Assembly: GCA_963754385.1 (NCBI GenBank)
Contig: CAVWGE010000005.1
Coordinates: 248,001 to 312,000, forward strand
Source of the DNA: 9FT-COMBO-48-23 sp963754385
GTDB lineage: Bacteria; Chloroflexota; Dehalococcoidia; GIF9; UBA5629
Length of the DNA: 64,000 nucleotides
Direction of reading: 5' to 3'
Below are positions 34,920 to 43,599 of the stretch, in pieces. Numbering within the stretch: position 1 is the first letter of the stretch; every line of letters starts with the position of its first letter. The position numbers were made by a program, and so were the translations under genes. The notes under the pieces were generated by a model. That model was given only the letters and a program-made list of their open reading frames with translations, did no database searches and was not told the origin of the DNA.

Positions 34920-35606
34920 ATGACTGAATCAGGCGGCATAATTGCGTTGAACAATATTACCAAGATATATGACATTGGTGAAGTGAAGGTCAATGCCCTT
35001 GATAATATCTCTTTTAGCTGCAGCAAGGGTGAGGCGGTCTCCATCATGGGGCCATCGGGTTCGGGCAAGTCTACCCTGATGAATATAGTTGGTTGTCTGG
35101 ACCGGCCCACGGGCGGAAGTTACTGCCTGGAAGGTCAGGATGTCTCCAGTCTCAATGATAATGAGCTGGCGGCAATAAGGAATCAGAAACTGGGTTTTGT
35201 TTTCCAGTCTTATAACCTTTTGCCTAAAATGACGGCGCTGGAGAATGTAGAATTACCAATGGTATATGCCGGCCGTGGTCACAGACGGCAGAGTGCTATG
35301 GCGGCTCTGGAATCGGTTGGCATTGGCAACAGGGCACACCATCGCCCCAATGAGATGTCCGGCGGCGAGCAGCAGAGAGTGGCAATCGCCCGCTGCCTGA
35401 TTAACAATCCTCTGATAATACTTGCCGATGAGCCAACGGGCAACCTGGACACTCAATCGAGCCACACTATCATGGATGTTCTGCTAGAGCAGCGTAAAAA
35501 AGGCATCACCATCATCATCGTTACCCATGAAGAAGATATTGCGTCTTATACTGAGAGGACGATATATCTCAGGGATGGGAAGATAATCGAGGAAAAGAAG
35601 CGATGA
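34920..35606 (+). CDS. MacB/LolD-type ABC transporter ATPase
   Basis: This ATP-binding subunit of 228 residues has Walker A GPSGSGKST near residue 42, the signature MSGGEQQRVAIARC near 144 and Walker B IILADEP near 164. It powers the mechanotransmission-type permease downstream, whose start overlaps by 4 bases. The usual function is export of lipoproteins, peptides or antibiotics. Confidence 0.93.
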   Translation: MTESGGIIALNNITKIYDIGEVKVNALDNISFSCSKGEAVSIMGPSGSGKSTLMNIVGCLDRPTGGSYCLEGQDVSSLNDNELAAIRNQKLGFVFQSYNLLPKMTALENVELPMVYAGRGHRRQSAMAALESVGIGNRAHHRPNEMSGGEQQRVAIARCLINNPLIILADEPTGNLDTQSSHTIMDVLLEQRKKGITIIIVTHEEDIASYTERTIYLRDGKIIEEKKR

Positions 35607-36808
35607 ATATATTTGAGAGCATCAGGACCGCCTGGAAATCCATATTTTCTAATAAATTGCGGTCTTCGCTCACCATGCTGGGCATTGTCATTGGTGTCAG
35701 CGCCGTGGTACTTCTGGTGGCTCTGGGAAGTGGTTTCCAGAAAAGTATGCAGACAACTTTCGAAAATATGGGGGCCAGCGCGCTTTACGTATCCAGCTCG
35801 ACGGATAAGGCGGTAAAGACTTTGCGCCCGCTGACATTTGAGGATGCGCAGGCGCTGGCGAATAAATCATTAGCTCCGGCAATAGCTGTGGTTGCGCCCA
35901 CGCTAAGCAAAGGGGTCAGTGCGTCTTACGGCAATAACAACGTAAACGTACAGGCTACCGGCGTTACGCCGGTAATAACCCAGATACGAAATTATGCACT
36001 CGCAGGTGGCAGGTTCATATCCGACCAGGACGTAGCAGCCAGGGATAATGTGGTTGTGCTCGGTTACCAGACGGCTCAGGACTTGTTCGGAAACCAGTCT
36101 GCAGTGGGCCAGAGCATACGTGTCGCCGGCGGTAAATATCAGGTCATCGGGGTTGTGGACAAGATGGGTGGTTTTGCGGGGGATAGCTATATACTGATGC
36201 CGCTAACGACCATGCAATCCAAAATATCGGGCGGCAGCAATGTCCAGCAAATTGCGGTAAAGGCAGTTAGTCCCGACCAGGTGGATAGCGCTATCTCAGA
36301 AATGACTTCCATAATGAGGGCTCGGCATTATATCGCGACGGGGGCTGCGGATGATTTTCAAATTAGAGATATGCGCGAGGTGCTGAGCAGCATGCAGCAG
36401 ACAATGGCTGCCTTCTCGTTTTTCCTTAGCAGCGTCGGCGCCATCTCACTGATTGTAGGTGGCATCGGAATCATGAACATCATGCTCGTTTCCGTATCGG
36501 AACGGACACGGGAAATCGGCATACGCAAAGCTATCGGTGCCAAGCGGCGTGATATTTTAGTTCAATTCCTCATTGAAGCTGCGGCATTGAGTCTATCCGG
36601 TGGTTTGATTGGCCTGCTCCTGGCAGTAGGCGGGTCACAGTTTATGCGCAATGTTTCTCTGGGAAACTTAACTATTGATGCTCAAATTTCGGTTGGCGTC
36701 GTTATCCTGGCGCTTACTGTATCAATCGGAATTGGTGTGATATCCGGCACCTATCCGGCATTCCGTGCTGCCCGGCTGGACCCAATAGAATCTCTACGGC
36801 ATGAATAG
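35603..36808 (+). CDS. MacB-type ABC transporter permease
   Basis: This 401-residue FtsX/MacB-type permease has one N-terminal membrane helix (about 20-45), a periplasm-facing MacB_PCD domain (about 50-265) and three C-terminal helices (about 270-390). SVSERTREIGIRKAIGAKRRDI is the hallmark coupling segment. It overlaps the ATPase by 4 bases. With the two adaptor lipoproteins upstream it forms a complete MacAB-like exporter, which in a single-membrane Chloroflexota cell would work across one membrane. Confidence 0.92.
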   Translation: MNIFESIRTAWKSIFSNKLRSSLTMLGIVIGVSAVVLLVALGSGFQKSMQTTFENMGASALYVSSSTDKAVKTLRPLTFEDAQALANKSLAPAIAVVAPTLSKGVSASYGNNNVNVQATGVTPVITQIRNYALAGGRFISDQDVAARDNVVVLGYQTAQDLFGNQSAVGQSIRVAGGKYQVIGVVDKMGGFAGDSYILMPLTTMQSKISGGSNVQQIAVKAVSPDQVDSAISEMTSIMRARHYIATGAADDFQIRDMREVLSSMQQTMAAFSFFLSSVGAISLIVGGIGIMNIMLVSVSERTREIGIRKAIGAKRRDILVQFLIEAAALSLSGGLIGLLLAVGGSQFMRNVSLGNLTIDAQISVGVVILALTVSIGIGVISGTYPAFRAARLDPIESLRHE

Positions 36809-36883
36809 AACATATCTGCAAACATACTTTTTCTACCGTCCCTAAAGACCAATTAGCAATAGTCCATAATTTATAATTCGAAA

Positions 36884-36921
36884 ATAAGAAGCTGGGTATC
36901 TTGAAATACCCAGCTTCAATT
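36884..36921. terminator. Strong hairpin between the efflux operon and zinc-ribbon gene
   Basis: GAAGCTGGGTAT (36888-36899) pairs perfectly over 12 bp with ATACCCAGCTTC (36906-36917) around a 6-base loop. AT-rich bases on both sides make it a likely terminator for both convergent transcripts. Confidence 0.8.
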
Positions 36922-36941
36922 ATTTCCGGTTCGTTATGTAT

Positions 36942-37082
36942 TTAGCTCTTGCCGATTCGGAACATTTTAGTACCGCATCTTGGACAAACACCTTGTGTAG
37001 CCGGCTTACCATTTTTCATTTTGATAGCCCTCGGATTGCTCATTTCCCTTTTAGTGCGGCATTTCATACAGTATGCTTGCAT
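36942..37082 (-). CDS. Very small zinc-ribbon protein (DUF5679-like)
   Basis: This 46-residue protein is read on the minus strand from ATG 37082 with AAAAAAGGAGGTATACAG before it. It begins MQAYCMKCRTK and has a second pair in VCPRCGTKMF, so two CxxC knuckles form one zinc ribbon. The middle GKPATQGVCP resembles DUF5679 proteins, common in Chloroflexota and Actinobacteria. It is too short to be listed by most gene finders, but the ribosome site and motif support it. Confidence 0.8.
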   Translation of the reverse strand: MQAYCMKCRTKREMSNPRAIKMKNGKPATQGVCPRCGTKMFRIGKS

Positions 37083-37161
37083 CTGTATACCTCCTTTTTT
37101 ATTAGGAACGATAAACTATTCTGAAAAGTTTATGTTGTCAATAAGATTTCTATAAATTCTT

Positions 37162-37215
37162 CGCCCCGATTGCATCGGGGCTCAGAATGGCAGACCAAGG
37201 GCTCAGAATGACAAC
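37162..37215. repeat. Dispersed REP-like repeat
   Basis: It contains the palindrome CCCCGATTGCATCGGGG and two CTCAGAATG words. It lies between the zinc-ribbon gene and the end of hypE. Confidence 0.6.
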
Positions 37216-37221
37216 AGGTAG

Positions 37222-38232
37222 CTAGCATATTCTGGGCAATAGTTCTCCGCTGAGCATGTCAACGATGCGGGACGCCCCCAGCCGGGTCTTCATTATCACC
37301 TTGCCTCTGTGCTCATCGGTCACCTCGCCGATGATTGAGGCATGGGCACCGTAGTGATTTCGTTTCATCTTGGCCAGCATTTTTTCGGCATCGTCTGCGG
37401 CGACTATAGCTACCAGCTTGCCTTCGTTGGCGACGTAGAGCGGGTCGAAGCCGAGAAGCTCGCAGGCAGCTCGCACTCCATCATGCACCGGTATTTTATC
37501 CTCCTCTATACTGATGCCCACCTTTGACTGCCTGGCAAGTTCGTTAAGTGTCGTGGCTAAGCCGCCTCGCGTCGGATCGCGGAGACAATGGATTCGCGAT
37601 GAGGCTTCGAGCATCTGCGAAACCAGTTTATTCAATGGAGCGCAGTCGCTTTGAACCGGCACTGAGAATTTAAGTCCTTCGCGCTGGCTCATCACCGCAA
37701 TGCCGTGGTCGCCGATGGTACCGCTGAGGATTATCTTATCGCCTACTTTGGCATTGGCACCGGATATATCTATGCCTGGCGGAATAATGCCTATGCCGGA
37801 GGTGTTGATGAATAACTTGTCGGCGCTGCCCCGGTTTACTACCTTGGTATCGCCGGTGACTATATTCACTTCAGCTTCTTCAGCAGCAGCTTTTATCGAT
37901 TTAACTATCCTGGTTAGTTCGCTAAGAGTCAAACCTTCTTCTATGATTAAGGACAGGCTCAGGTATAGAGGCGTGGCACCGCTCATGGCTAAATCGTTGA
38001 TGGTGCCGCAGACAGCCAGCTTGCCGATATCACCGCCGGGGAAGAAGATGGGGTTGACCACATAGCTATCGGTAGTGAAGGCAAGGCGACCGCTGAGGTC
38101 GAAAACCGCCGAATCGTCTAGTTTGACTAGCAGCGGATTAGCCAGAGGCGGCAGAAAAATCTTCTCTATCAGCTCATGGCTGAGCCGGCTGCCGCTGCCA
38201 TGAGCCAGTAAAATGGTTTCATCGTCCATCAT
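37222..38232 (-). CDS. hypE: Hydrogenase maturation factor HypE
   Basis: HypE dehydrates the carbamoyl group on its last cysteine to cyanide for the hydrogenase Fe(CN)2CO centre. The protein ends PRIC, the required C-terminal cysteine. The PurM-like core shows TTDSYVVNP, GTINDLAM, GDTKVV and RDPTRGG. I chose ATG 38232, with GGAG just before it; it overlaps hypD by 14 bases. The length is about 336. It is transcribed after hypD in the order F, C, D, E. Confidence 0.94.
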   Translation of the reverse strand: MMDDETILLAHGSGSRLSHELIEKIFLPPLANPLLVKLDDSAVFDLSGRLAFTTDSYVVNPIFFPGGDIGKLAVCGTINDLAMSGATPLYLSLSLIIEEGLTLSELTRIVKSIKAAAEEAEVNIVTGDTKVVNRGSADKLFINTSGIGIIPPGIDISGANAKVGDKIILSGTIGDHGIAVMSQREGLKFSVPVQSDCAPLNKLVSQMLEASSRIHCLRDPTRGGLATTLNELARQSKVGISIEEDKIPVHDGVRAACELLGFDPLYVANEGKLVAIVAADDAEKMLAKMKRNHYGAHASIIGEVTDEHRGKVIMKTRLGASRIVDMLSGELLPRIC

Positions 38233-39313
38233 CAGCTCCGTATTGGTAGTATGCGGCGCAGGCACCCTCCGAAGACACCATACATGGGCCTACAGGATGC
38301 TCCGGGAAGCAGACTTTGCGAAATAGCTTGCAGTCGGTAGGTGTTTTTACGCCGCGGAGTATATCTCCGCAGATACAGCCCTTCGCCTCTCGAACCGGCT
38401 CCAGGGTTACTGAAAAGGCTTGCTCGGCGTCAAAACGCTCATATTTTTTCCTTATCTTTAGCCCGCTGGCTGGGACCACGCCTATGCCTCGCCAATCGGC
38501 GCTGTCAACTTCGAAAACGTTGTCCATCAGCTCTAAAGCTTTCTTGTTACCTTCGGGTTTGACGCCGCGACGGTAAGCTATCTCCACCCGTGGCTTGCCG
38601 CTTTCGATTTGCTCTACCAGCATCTCTACAGACAGCAGAATGTCCAGCGGCTCGAAGCCGGAGACAACGCAGGCAACACCGTAGTCGCGAGGGATGAATT
38701 CATAAGGGAGGGAGCCGATTATGGTGCTGACATGTCCCGGGCAAACGATGCCGTCCAGCTTGAGCTCACCCAAATCAAGAAGAGCTTTCATTATGGGTGG
38801 GCACAGTTTCAAAAGGCAAAGGACGTAAAAGTTTTTGATTCCTTCTTTTTCAGCCTGAAGAATAGAGGCAGCGATGGTTGGGGCGGTGGTCTCAAAGCCG
38901 ATACCGACAAAGATGACCGACTGTGTCGGGTTGTCTCTGGCGATTTGAAGTGCATCCTGGGTGGAATAGACGATGCGGATATCGGCCTCTCCGGCTCTGG
39001 CCTGTTGCAGGCTGGAATAGCTGCCGGGGACTTTCATCATATCACCGAAGGTGGTGATGATGACATCCGGCAAATGAGCCAGGGCGATTGACCTGTCTAT
39101 GTCGGCGTTAGCCGTGACGCATACCGGGCAGCCCGGGCCGGAGAGCATCTCCACGGTTGGAGGCAGTAGCTGGCGGAGTCCGTTCCTCATGATGGCAACA
39201 GTATGCCCGCCGCAGAACTCCATTAACCTGGTTGGCCTGGTAGAAAGCTGCTTTATCCTGACTACCAGCTTCTTACTCAGCCCAACATCACGGTACTCGT
39301 CAATGAACCTCAT
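38219..39313 (-). CDS. hypD: Hydrogenase maturation factor HypD
   Basis: HypD is the Fe-S scaffold on which Fe(CN)2CO is built with HypC. Motifs present are EFCGGHT, SGPGCPVC, GIGFETTAP and CPGHVSTIIG. The C-terminal [4Fe-4S] set comprises CICGDILRG, DCKLFRKVC and GPCMVSSEG. The length is 364. The start overlaps hypC by 14 bases. Confidence 0.95.
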   Translation of the reverse strand: MRFIDEYRDVGLSKKLVVRIKQLSTRPTRLMEFCGGHTVAIMRNGLRQLLPPTVEMLSGPGCPVCVTANADIDRSIALAHLPDVIITTFGDMMKVPGSYSSLQQARAGEADIRIVYSTQDALQIARDNPTQSVIFVGIGFETTAPTIAASILQAEKEGIKNFYVLCLLKLCPPIMKALLDLGELKLDGIVCPGHVSTIIGSLPYEFIPRDYGVACVVSGFEPLDILLSVEMLVEQIESGKPRVEIAYRRGVKPEGNKKALELMDNVFEVDSADWRGIGVVPASGLKIRKKYERFDAEQAFSVTLEPVREAKGCICGDILRGVKTPTDCKLFRKVCFPEHPVGPCMVSSEGACAAYYQYGADDGR

Positions 39314-39527
39314 CCAAACTCGCCATTTCCTCTAGTATTTTCAAGGTCTCCTGGGCTTCGGCTTCGTCGATAACGTTTATGGCATAGCCGGTATGTAGCA
39401 GGACATAATCGCCGACTTTGGCTTCCGGGGTAAGCATTATGCTGACGCGGCGTTTTACACCGCCGATTTCCACCTCGGCTTCGTTACCTTCTATGGAAAC
39501 GACTTTCACTGGAACAGCTAAACACAT
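39300..39527 (-). CDS. hypC: Hydrogenase maturation chaperone HypC
   Basis: This 75-residue protein begins MCLAVP. Cys2 is the residue that binds the Fe unit with HypD and the large-subunit precursor. The beta-barrel part follows (GDYVLLHTGYAI). It is preceded by hypF and overlaps hypD, in one transcript. Confidence 0.94.
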   Translation of the reverse strand: MCLAVPVKVVSIEGNEAEVEIGGVKRRVSIMLTPEAKVGDYVLLHTGYAINVIDEAEAQETLKILEEMASLDEVH

Positions 39528-39537
39528 AGTTTTCCTT

Positions 39538-41937
39538 TCAACTGAAATTGGCGATGACGGCTTGGCCTAAGGAAATGCCGCCGTCATTGCACGGTACCTG
39601 CTTATGGGTTAACACGGAAAAGCCGGTGGATTCAAGTAAAGGCACGACTTTTCTTAGTAGCAACCGATTCTGGAAGACACCGCCGCTCAAGGCTACCCGG
39701 TTGATTGCGGTCTTCCTGGCTATTAACTGACACATCTCACATATCATCTGGGCTACAGTATTGTGAAACCGGGCTGATATTGTAGCTTTAGACACGCCTT
39801 GATACAAATCCTTGACTATGGCAGAAAGCAGTTCTCTTAGTTGGATAATGTTTGTCCCGTCATGCTCGGTTATAGAATATGGGTAGCTGTCATCGCCAGC
39901 ATCATAGGCTATCATTTCAAGTTCGACGGCTGCCTGACCTTCGTAATCTATCTCGCCCCTGACGTCTATCAAAGCCGATACGGCATCGAAGAGACGCCCC
40001 AAGCTCGAATTCAACGGTGAGTTGAGACCGGTCTGAATTTGCCGCTTTATAAGCTCGATTTCAACGGCATCAACTTGCTTCAGGAAAGCCAGTTTGGGGT
40101 TGGTCGAGCCCTCTCCTGTTTTTTCATTTATCACCCTGAGCGGGAGCGAAGGGTCTCTGAGATTCTTCGGTCGCTTCGCTCCCTCAGAATGACAGGCAAG
40201 GTTGTTGAACACTATTTCCTCTCCCAGCAGCTTGAGAAGGTAGCCTATGGCAGTTCGGTAGGGCCTTTTTATGGCGGCAGCTCCACCTGGCAGAGGCAAG
40301 TACTCAAGGTGACCCATTCTCTGGAAAGCTTTGTAATCAGCGACCAGAAATTCACCGCCCCAGATGTGTCCATCGCTACCATAGCCTGTGCCGTCCAGAG
40401 CCACGCCGATAACCGGATTTTCAACGTTATTGTCCACCATGCAGCTAACGATGTGGGCGTGATGATGCTGAACAGGTACGAGCTTAAGATGGCTGAACTG
40501 GCTGCCAAGCTCCAGAGCGTATTTAGTGGGAAGATATTCCGGATGCAGGTCATAGGCGATGATTTCAGGCTCGATACGAAACAGCTTTTTGTACAGAGCC
40601 AGCGTGTTTTGGAAGTGCTCCAAGGTTTCCAGATTTTCCATGTCGCCGATATGCTGGCTGATGAAGGCATAATTGTCTTTGGTTAAACAGAAAGTGTTCT
40701 TTTCCTCGGCACCACAGCCGAGCACCTGCTTAGCTGTGAAGGGCAGGTGAATGGGATACGGTGCATAGCTGCGAGCCCGCCGGGTAAGCTGGACTTCGCC
40801 CCTTTCGATGGCAGTCACACTGTCGTCATATCTAGCATATATATCGCGGTTGTGGACCAGAAAATAGTCGGCGATACCTGAAAGCCGCCTGATGGCTTCA
40901 TCGTTATCTTTGGCAATCGGCTCCTCGCTGATATTGCCGCTTGTCATCACCAACGGCAGTCCCACCTCTCTGAGCAAGATATGATGCAGTGGAGTGTATG
41001 GCAGCATCACGCCGAGGTATTTTAGATTTGGAGCCACTGCCTGGCATACCGTGGACTCTGGCTTCCACCGTATCAGCACGATTGGGCTCTGCGATGAGGT
41101 AAGCAGGTTTTCTTCTATTTTAGATAGGGAGCAATGTTTTTTGGCTTCCTCCATGTCGGCGACCATTATGGCCAGTGGCTTGAATGGGCGTCTCTTTCTC
41201 TGGCGCAGGAGCTGGATAGCCTTCTCACCGGTGGCGTCGCAGGCTAAAAGGAAACCGCCCAGGCCTTTTATGGCCAGGATTTTGCCGTCTTTGAGAAGCT
41301 GGCTGGCGGTGGAAATAACGTCGGAGGTTTCTAAATGGTTTCCCCTGGCGTCAAGTAACTCCAGCCTCGGGCCGCATTTGGGGCAGGCGTTGGGCTGAGC
41401 ATGGAAGCGGCGGTCCAGCGGGTTATCGTACTCTGCCTGGCAATCGGGGCACATTATAAAGGAGCGCATAGTGGTCTTAGGGCGGTCGTAGGGTATGTCT
41501 TCTATTATGGTGAAACGGGGGCCACAGTTGGTGCAGTTGGTGAATGGATAATGATAGCGTCTGTCTTCAGTGCTGAAGATTTCCTTGAGGCAGGGCTGGC
41601 AGGTGGCAATGTCTGGGGACACCAGTTGATACTTGCCTTCCTCGGCAATGCTGTGGCGGATTTCGAAGCTTGTGTAGCCTGTTGGGGGATGGTAGGTAAT
41701 GGTTATGTTTTCTATGCTAGCCAGCGGCGGCGCATTGTCTTGAAGTTCGGAAAGGAAATGCTTCAGGTCCTTGCTTTCTCCCTGGACTTCGATTTTGACA
41801 TCCTCGGAGGTATTGCACACCCAGCCTTTCAGGTCGTATTTGGTAGCTAGCTGGTAGACGAAAGGCCTGAAGCCGACCCCTTGAACTACACCGCGAGCGC
41901 TAATTCGCGCTAATTCTACGGTTCCAACCTTAGCCAT
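39538..41937 (-). CDS. hypF: Carbamoyltransferase HypF with a repeat-derived insert
   Basis: HypF transfers the carbamoyl group to HypE. In order it has an acylphosphatase domain (GVVQGVGFRPF near residue 17), two zinc fingers (CQPC...CTNCG and CPDC...CPKCG), a YrdC-like domain and a Kae1-like carbamoyltransferase domain (QHHHAHIVSCM). The start is ATG 41937. About residues 580-610 (ACHSEGAKRPKNL and following) are encoded by a dispersed REP-like repeat that keeps the frame and adds roughly 25-30 residues in a variable region before LNSPLNSSLGRLFDAV. The catalytic motifs are intact, so it should still work. Confidence 0.93.
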   Translation of the reverse strand: MAKVGTVELARISARGVVQGVGFRPFVYQLATKYDLKGWVCNTSEDVKIEVQGESKDLKHFLSELQDNAPPLASIENITITYHPPTGYTSFEIRHSIAEEGKYQLVSPDIATCQPCLKEIFSTEDRRYHYPFTNCTNCGPRFTIIEDIPYDRPKTTMRSFIMCPDCQAEYDNPLDRRFHAQPNACPKCGPRLELLDARGNHLETSDVISTASQLLKDGKILAIKGLGGFLLACDATGEKAIQLLRQRKRRPFKPLAIMVADMEEAKKHCSLSKIEENLLTSSQSPIVLIRWKPESTVCQAVAPNLKYLGVMLPYTPLHHILLREVGLPLVMTSGNISEEPIAKDNDEAIRRLSGIADYFLVHNRDIYARYDDSVTAIERGEVQLTRRARSYAPYPIHLPFTAKQVLGCGAEEKNTFCLTKDNYAFISQHIGDMENLETLEHFQNTLALYKKLFRIEPEIIAYDLHPEYLPTKYALELGSQFSHLKLVPVQHHHAHIVSCMVDNNVENPVIGVALDGTGYGSDGHIWGGEFLVADYKAFQRMGHLEYLPLPGGAAAIKRPYRTAIGYLLKLLGEEIVFNNLACHSEGAKRPKNLRDPSLPLRVINEKTGEGSTNPKLAFLKQVDAVEIELIKRQIQTGLNSPLNSSLGRLFDAVSALIDVRGEIDYEGQAAVELEMIAYDAGDDSYPYSITEHDGTNIIQLRELLSAIVKDLYQGVSKATISARFHNTVAQMICEMCQLIARKTAINRVALSGGVFQNRLLLRKVVPLLESTGFSVLTHKQVPCNDGGISLGQAVIANFS
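40133..40196. repeat. REP-like repeat inside hypF
   Basis: GGGAGCGAAGGGTCTCTGAG, ATTCTTCGGTCGCTTCGCTC and CCTCAGAATGACAGG are words of the dispersed repeat family, here within coding sequence and free of stop codons in the hypF frame. Confidence 0.75.
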
Positions 41938-42017
41938 AAACAAATGAATTTTACTTCAAATTAGGCACGTTCAGCAAAATGTGAGCAGGTTGAAAGCCCG
42001 AACCAGCGTCTTAGGTG

Positions 42018-43016
42018 CTATTCAGACGCGTATTGGCCGTTTTTGATAGCTTCGATTACTCCCTGTCTTGCGGCGAGATAAGCCAGGTGAATGGCATTTT
42101 TTATAGTTTTTGCCCGACTGCGGCCGTGAGTTATGACGACATTGCCGTTCACCCCAAGCAGATATGCTCCGCCTACTTCTTTGTAGTCTAACTTTTTGAT
42201 AGCCGAGACCATTTGCACGTACTGAGCCAGGGCAGCTCCGGTAAGTTGCCGGTCAAGCTCGGAAGCTTCTTGTAGCTCCAGTAAGTTCTGGATAATCTCC
42301 GAGTATCCTTCGATAGTCTTAGCCAATACGTTACCGGTGAAGCCGTCCATAACAATTATATCGGCTTTTCCTTTCATGACATCGAAAGCCTCTACGTTGC
42401 CGATGAAGTTCAGATTAGTTTTCTTTAAGAGCTGGTAAGTCTCCTTGGCTAAGGTGTTACCCTTGATTTCCTCTGCGCCGTTGTTTAGCAGCCCAACCCG
42501 TGGTGAGTTTATGCCAAAAACCTGCTCCGCCAAAATGTTGGTGAGCTGGGCGAATTGCACCAGAAATATTGGCCGGCAGTTAGGGTTAACCCCAACGTCA
42601 ATGAGGAGTGTCGGATTGGGCTGGGTGGGTTCAAACACCGCACAAAGTGCTACCCGCTCGATGCCTTTTACTATTCCTAGGCTTAAGAATGATGCCACGA
42701 CTATAGCCCCGGTGCTGCCCGCGGAGACGAAGCCGTCAGCAATACCGTCTCTCACCAGATTGACGCCAACTACAATTGACGAATCCGGTTTGTTCTGGAC
42801 TGCTTGTATCGGCTCCTCGCCTTCCATGATAACTTGGCTTGCCTGGACGATTTTAATGTTCGAGCGTCTCTTGGAGCGCCTGAGCAGCATCTCGAGTACG
42901 GTCTTATTGCCCACGAGAGCGATATCTATCGGCAACTCCTTGACCGCCTCAATGGCTCCTTTAATCACTTCCCGTGGAGCGTACTCGCCGCCCATAGCAT
43001 CTACGGCAATTAACAT
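42018..43016 (-). CDS. plsX: Phosphate acyltransferase PlsX
   Basis: PlsX makes acyl-phosphate from acyl-ACP for phospholipid synthesis. The 332-residue protein begins MLIAVDAMGGEYAP and contains GFVSAGSTGAIV, LIDVGVNPNC, GLLNNGAEEIKG and DGFTGNV, all family motifs. It lies upstream of hypF on the same strand but 81 bases apart, so it may be a separate transcript. No fab genes accompany it. Confidence 0.94.
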   Translation of the reverse strand: MLIAVDAMGGEYAPREVIKGAIEAVKELPIDIALVGNKTVLEMLLRRSKRRSNIKIVQASQVIMEGEEPIQAVQNKPDSSIVVGVNLVRDGIADGFVSAGSTGAIVVASFLSLGIVKGIERVALCAVFEPTQPNPTLLIDVGVNPNCRPIFLVQFAQLTNILAEQVFGINSPRVGLLNNGAEEIKGNTLAKETYQLLKKTNLNFIGNVEAFDVMKGKADIIVMDGFTGNVLAKTIEGYSEIIQNLLELQEASELDRQLTGAALAQYVQMVSAIKKLDYKEVGGAYLLGVNGNVVITHGRSRAKTIKNAIHLAYLAARQGVIEAIKNGQYASE

Positions 43017-43128
43017 CTAGTTGGTCACCTCGTCTATCCAAAAAGGCTCTGAATTTTCAGTCCCCACTGGATTGTTAGAGACTTTAGCGAGTTCACCAGG
43101 TTTTGTCAAGGAAAATTATTGCGAATTT

Positions 43129-43157
43129 TTGAAAAGAAAGGGGCAAAAGTTTATAAT
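43129..43157 (+). promoter_or_regulatory. Consensus promoter of hypA
   Basis: TTGAAA (43129-43134) and TATAAT (43152-43157) are exactly 17 bases apart. The GTG start of hypA is 40 bases downstream of the -10 box. Confidence 0.7.
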
Positions 43158-43196
43158 TCATACGTTTGGAGGGGATGGGGTGGTGCAGATAATACG

Positions 43197-43544
43197 GTGC
43201 ATGAATTAGCTATAACTCAGAATATACTGGACATTGTCTTAAACGAGGCAAAAACAGCTCAGGCAGATAAGATCACCAGGATAAATCTGGTCATCGGCGA
43301 GCTATCAGGGATTGTCAGCGATAGCGTGCTCTTCTACTTCGATTTTCTCAAGAAGGGTAATGCCGCTGAGGAAGCCACAATTGATTTCAGATTAGTACCG
43401 GTTGAGTTGCGATGTCGAGATTGTATGACCAATTTTAACCCAAAAGAAGACACATCTTGGGCCTGTCCGAATTGCCAGAGCACTAATTTTGATTTGATCA
43501 GCGGCCGGGAATGCTACGTAGAAAGTATAGAGGTCGGGCAATAA
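43197..43544 (+). CDS. hypA: Nickel chaperone HypA
   Basis: HypA delivers nickel to the hydrogenase. I place the start at GTG 43197, because the nickel ligand must be His2 and this gives MHELAIT; longer in-frame extensions have no meaning. The zinc site is CRDC (about 73-76) and CPNC (about 91-94). The length of 115 is normal. The other hyp genes are on the opposite strand 1-6 kb away; hypB is not in the window. Confidence 0.93.
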   Translation: MHELAITQNILDIVLNEAKTAQADKITRINLVIGELSGIVSDSVLFYFDFLKKGNAAEEATIDFRLVPVELRCRDCMTNFNPKEDTSWACPNCQSTNFDLISGRECYVESIEVGQ

Positions 43545-43599
43545 ATAAAAGCGTCGTGAAAAACATTACTATCGCTGGCGATGCTACAGCTACTCAGAT

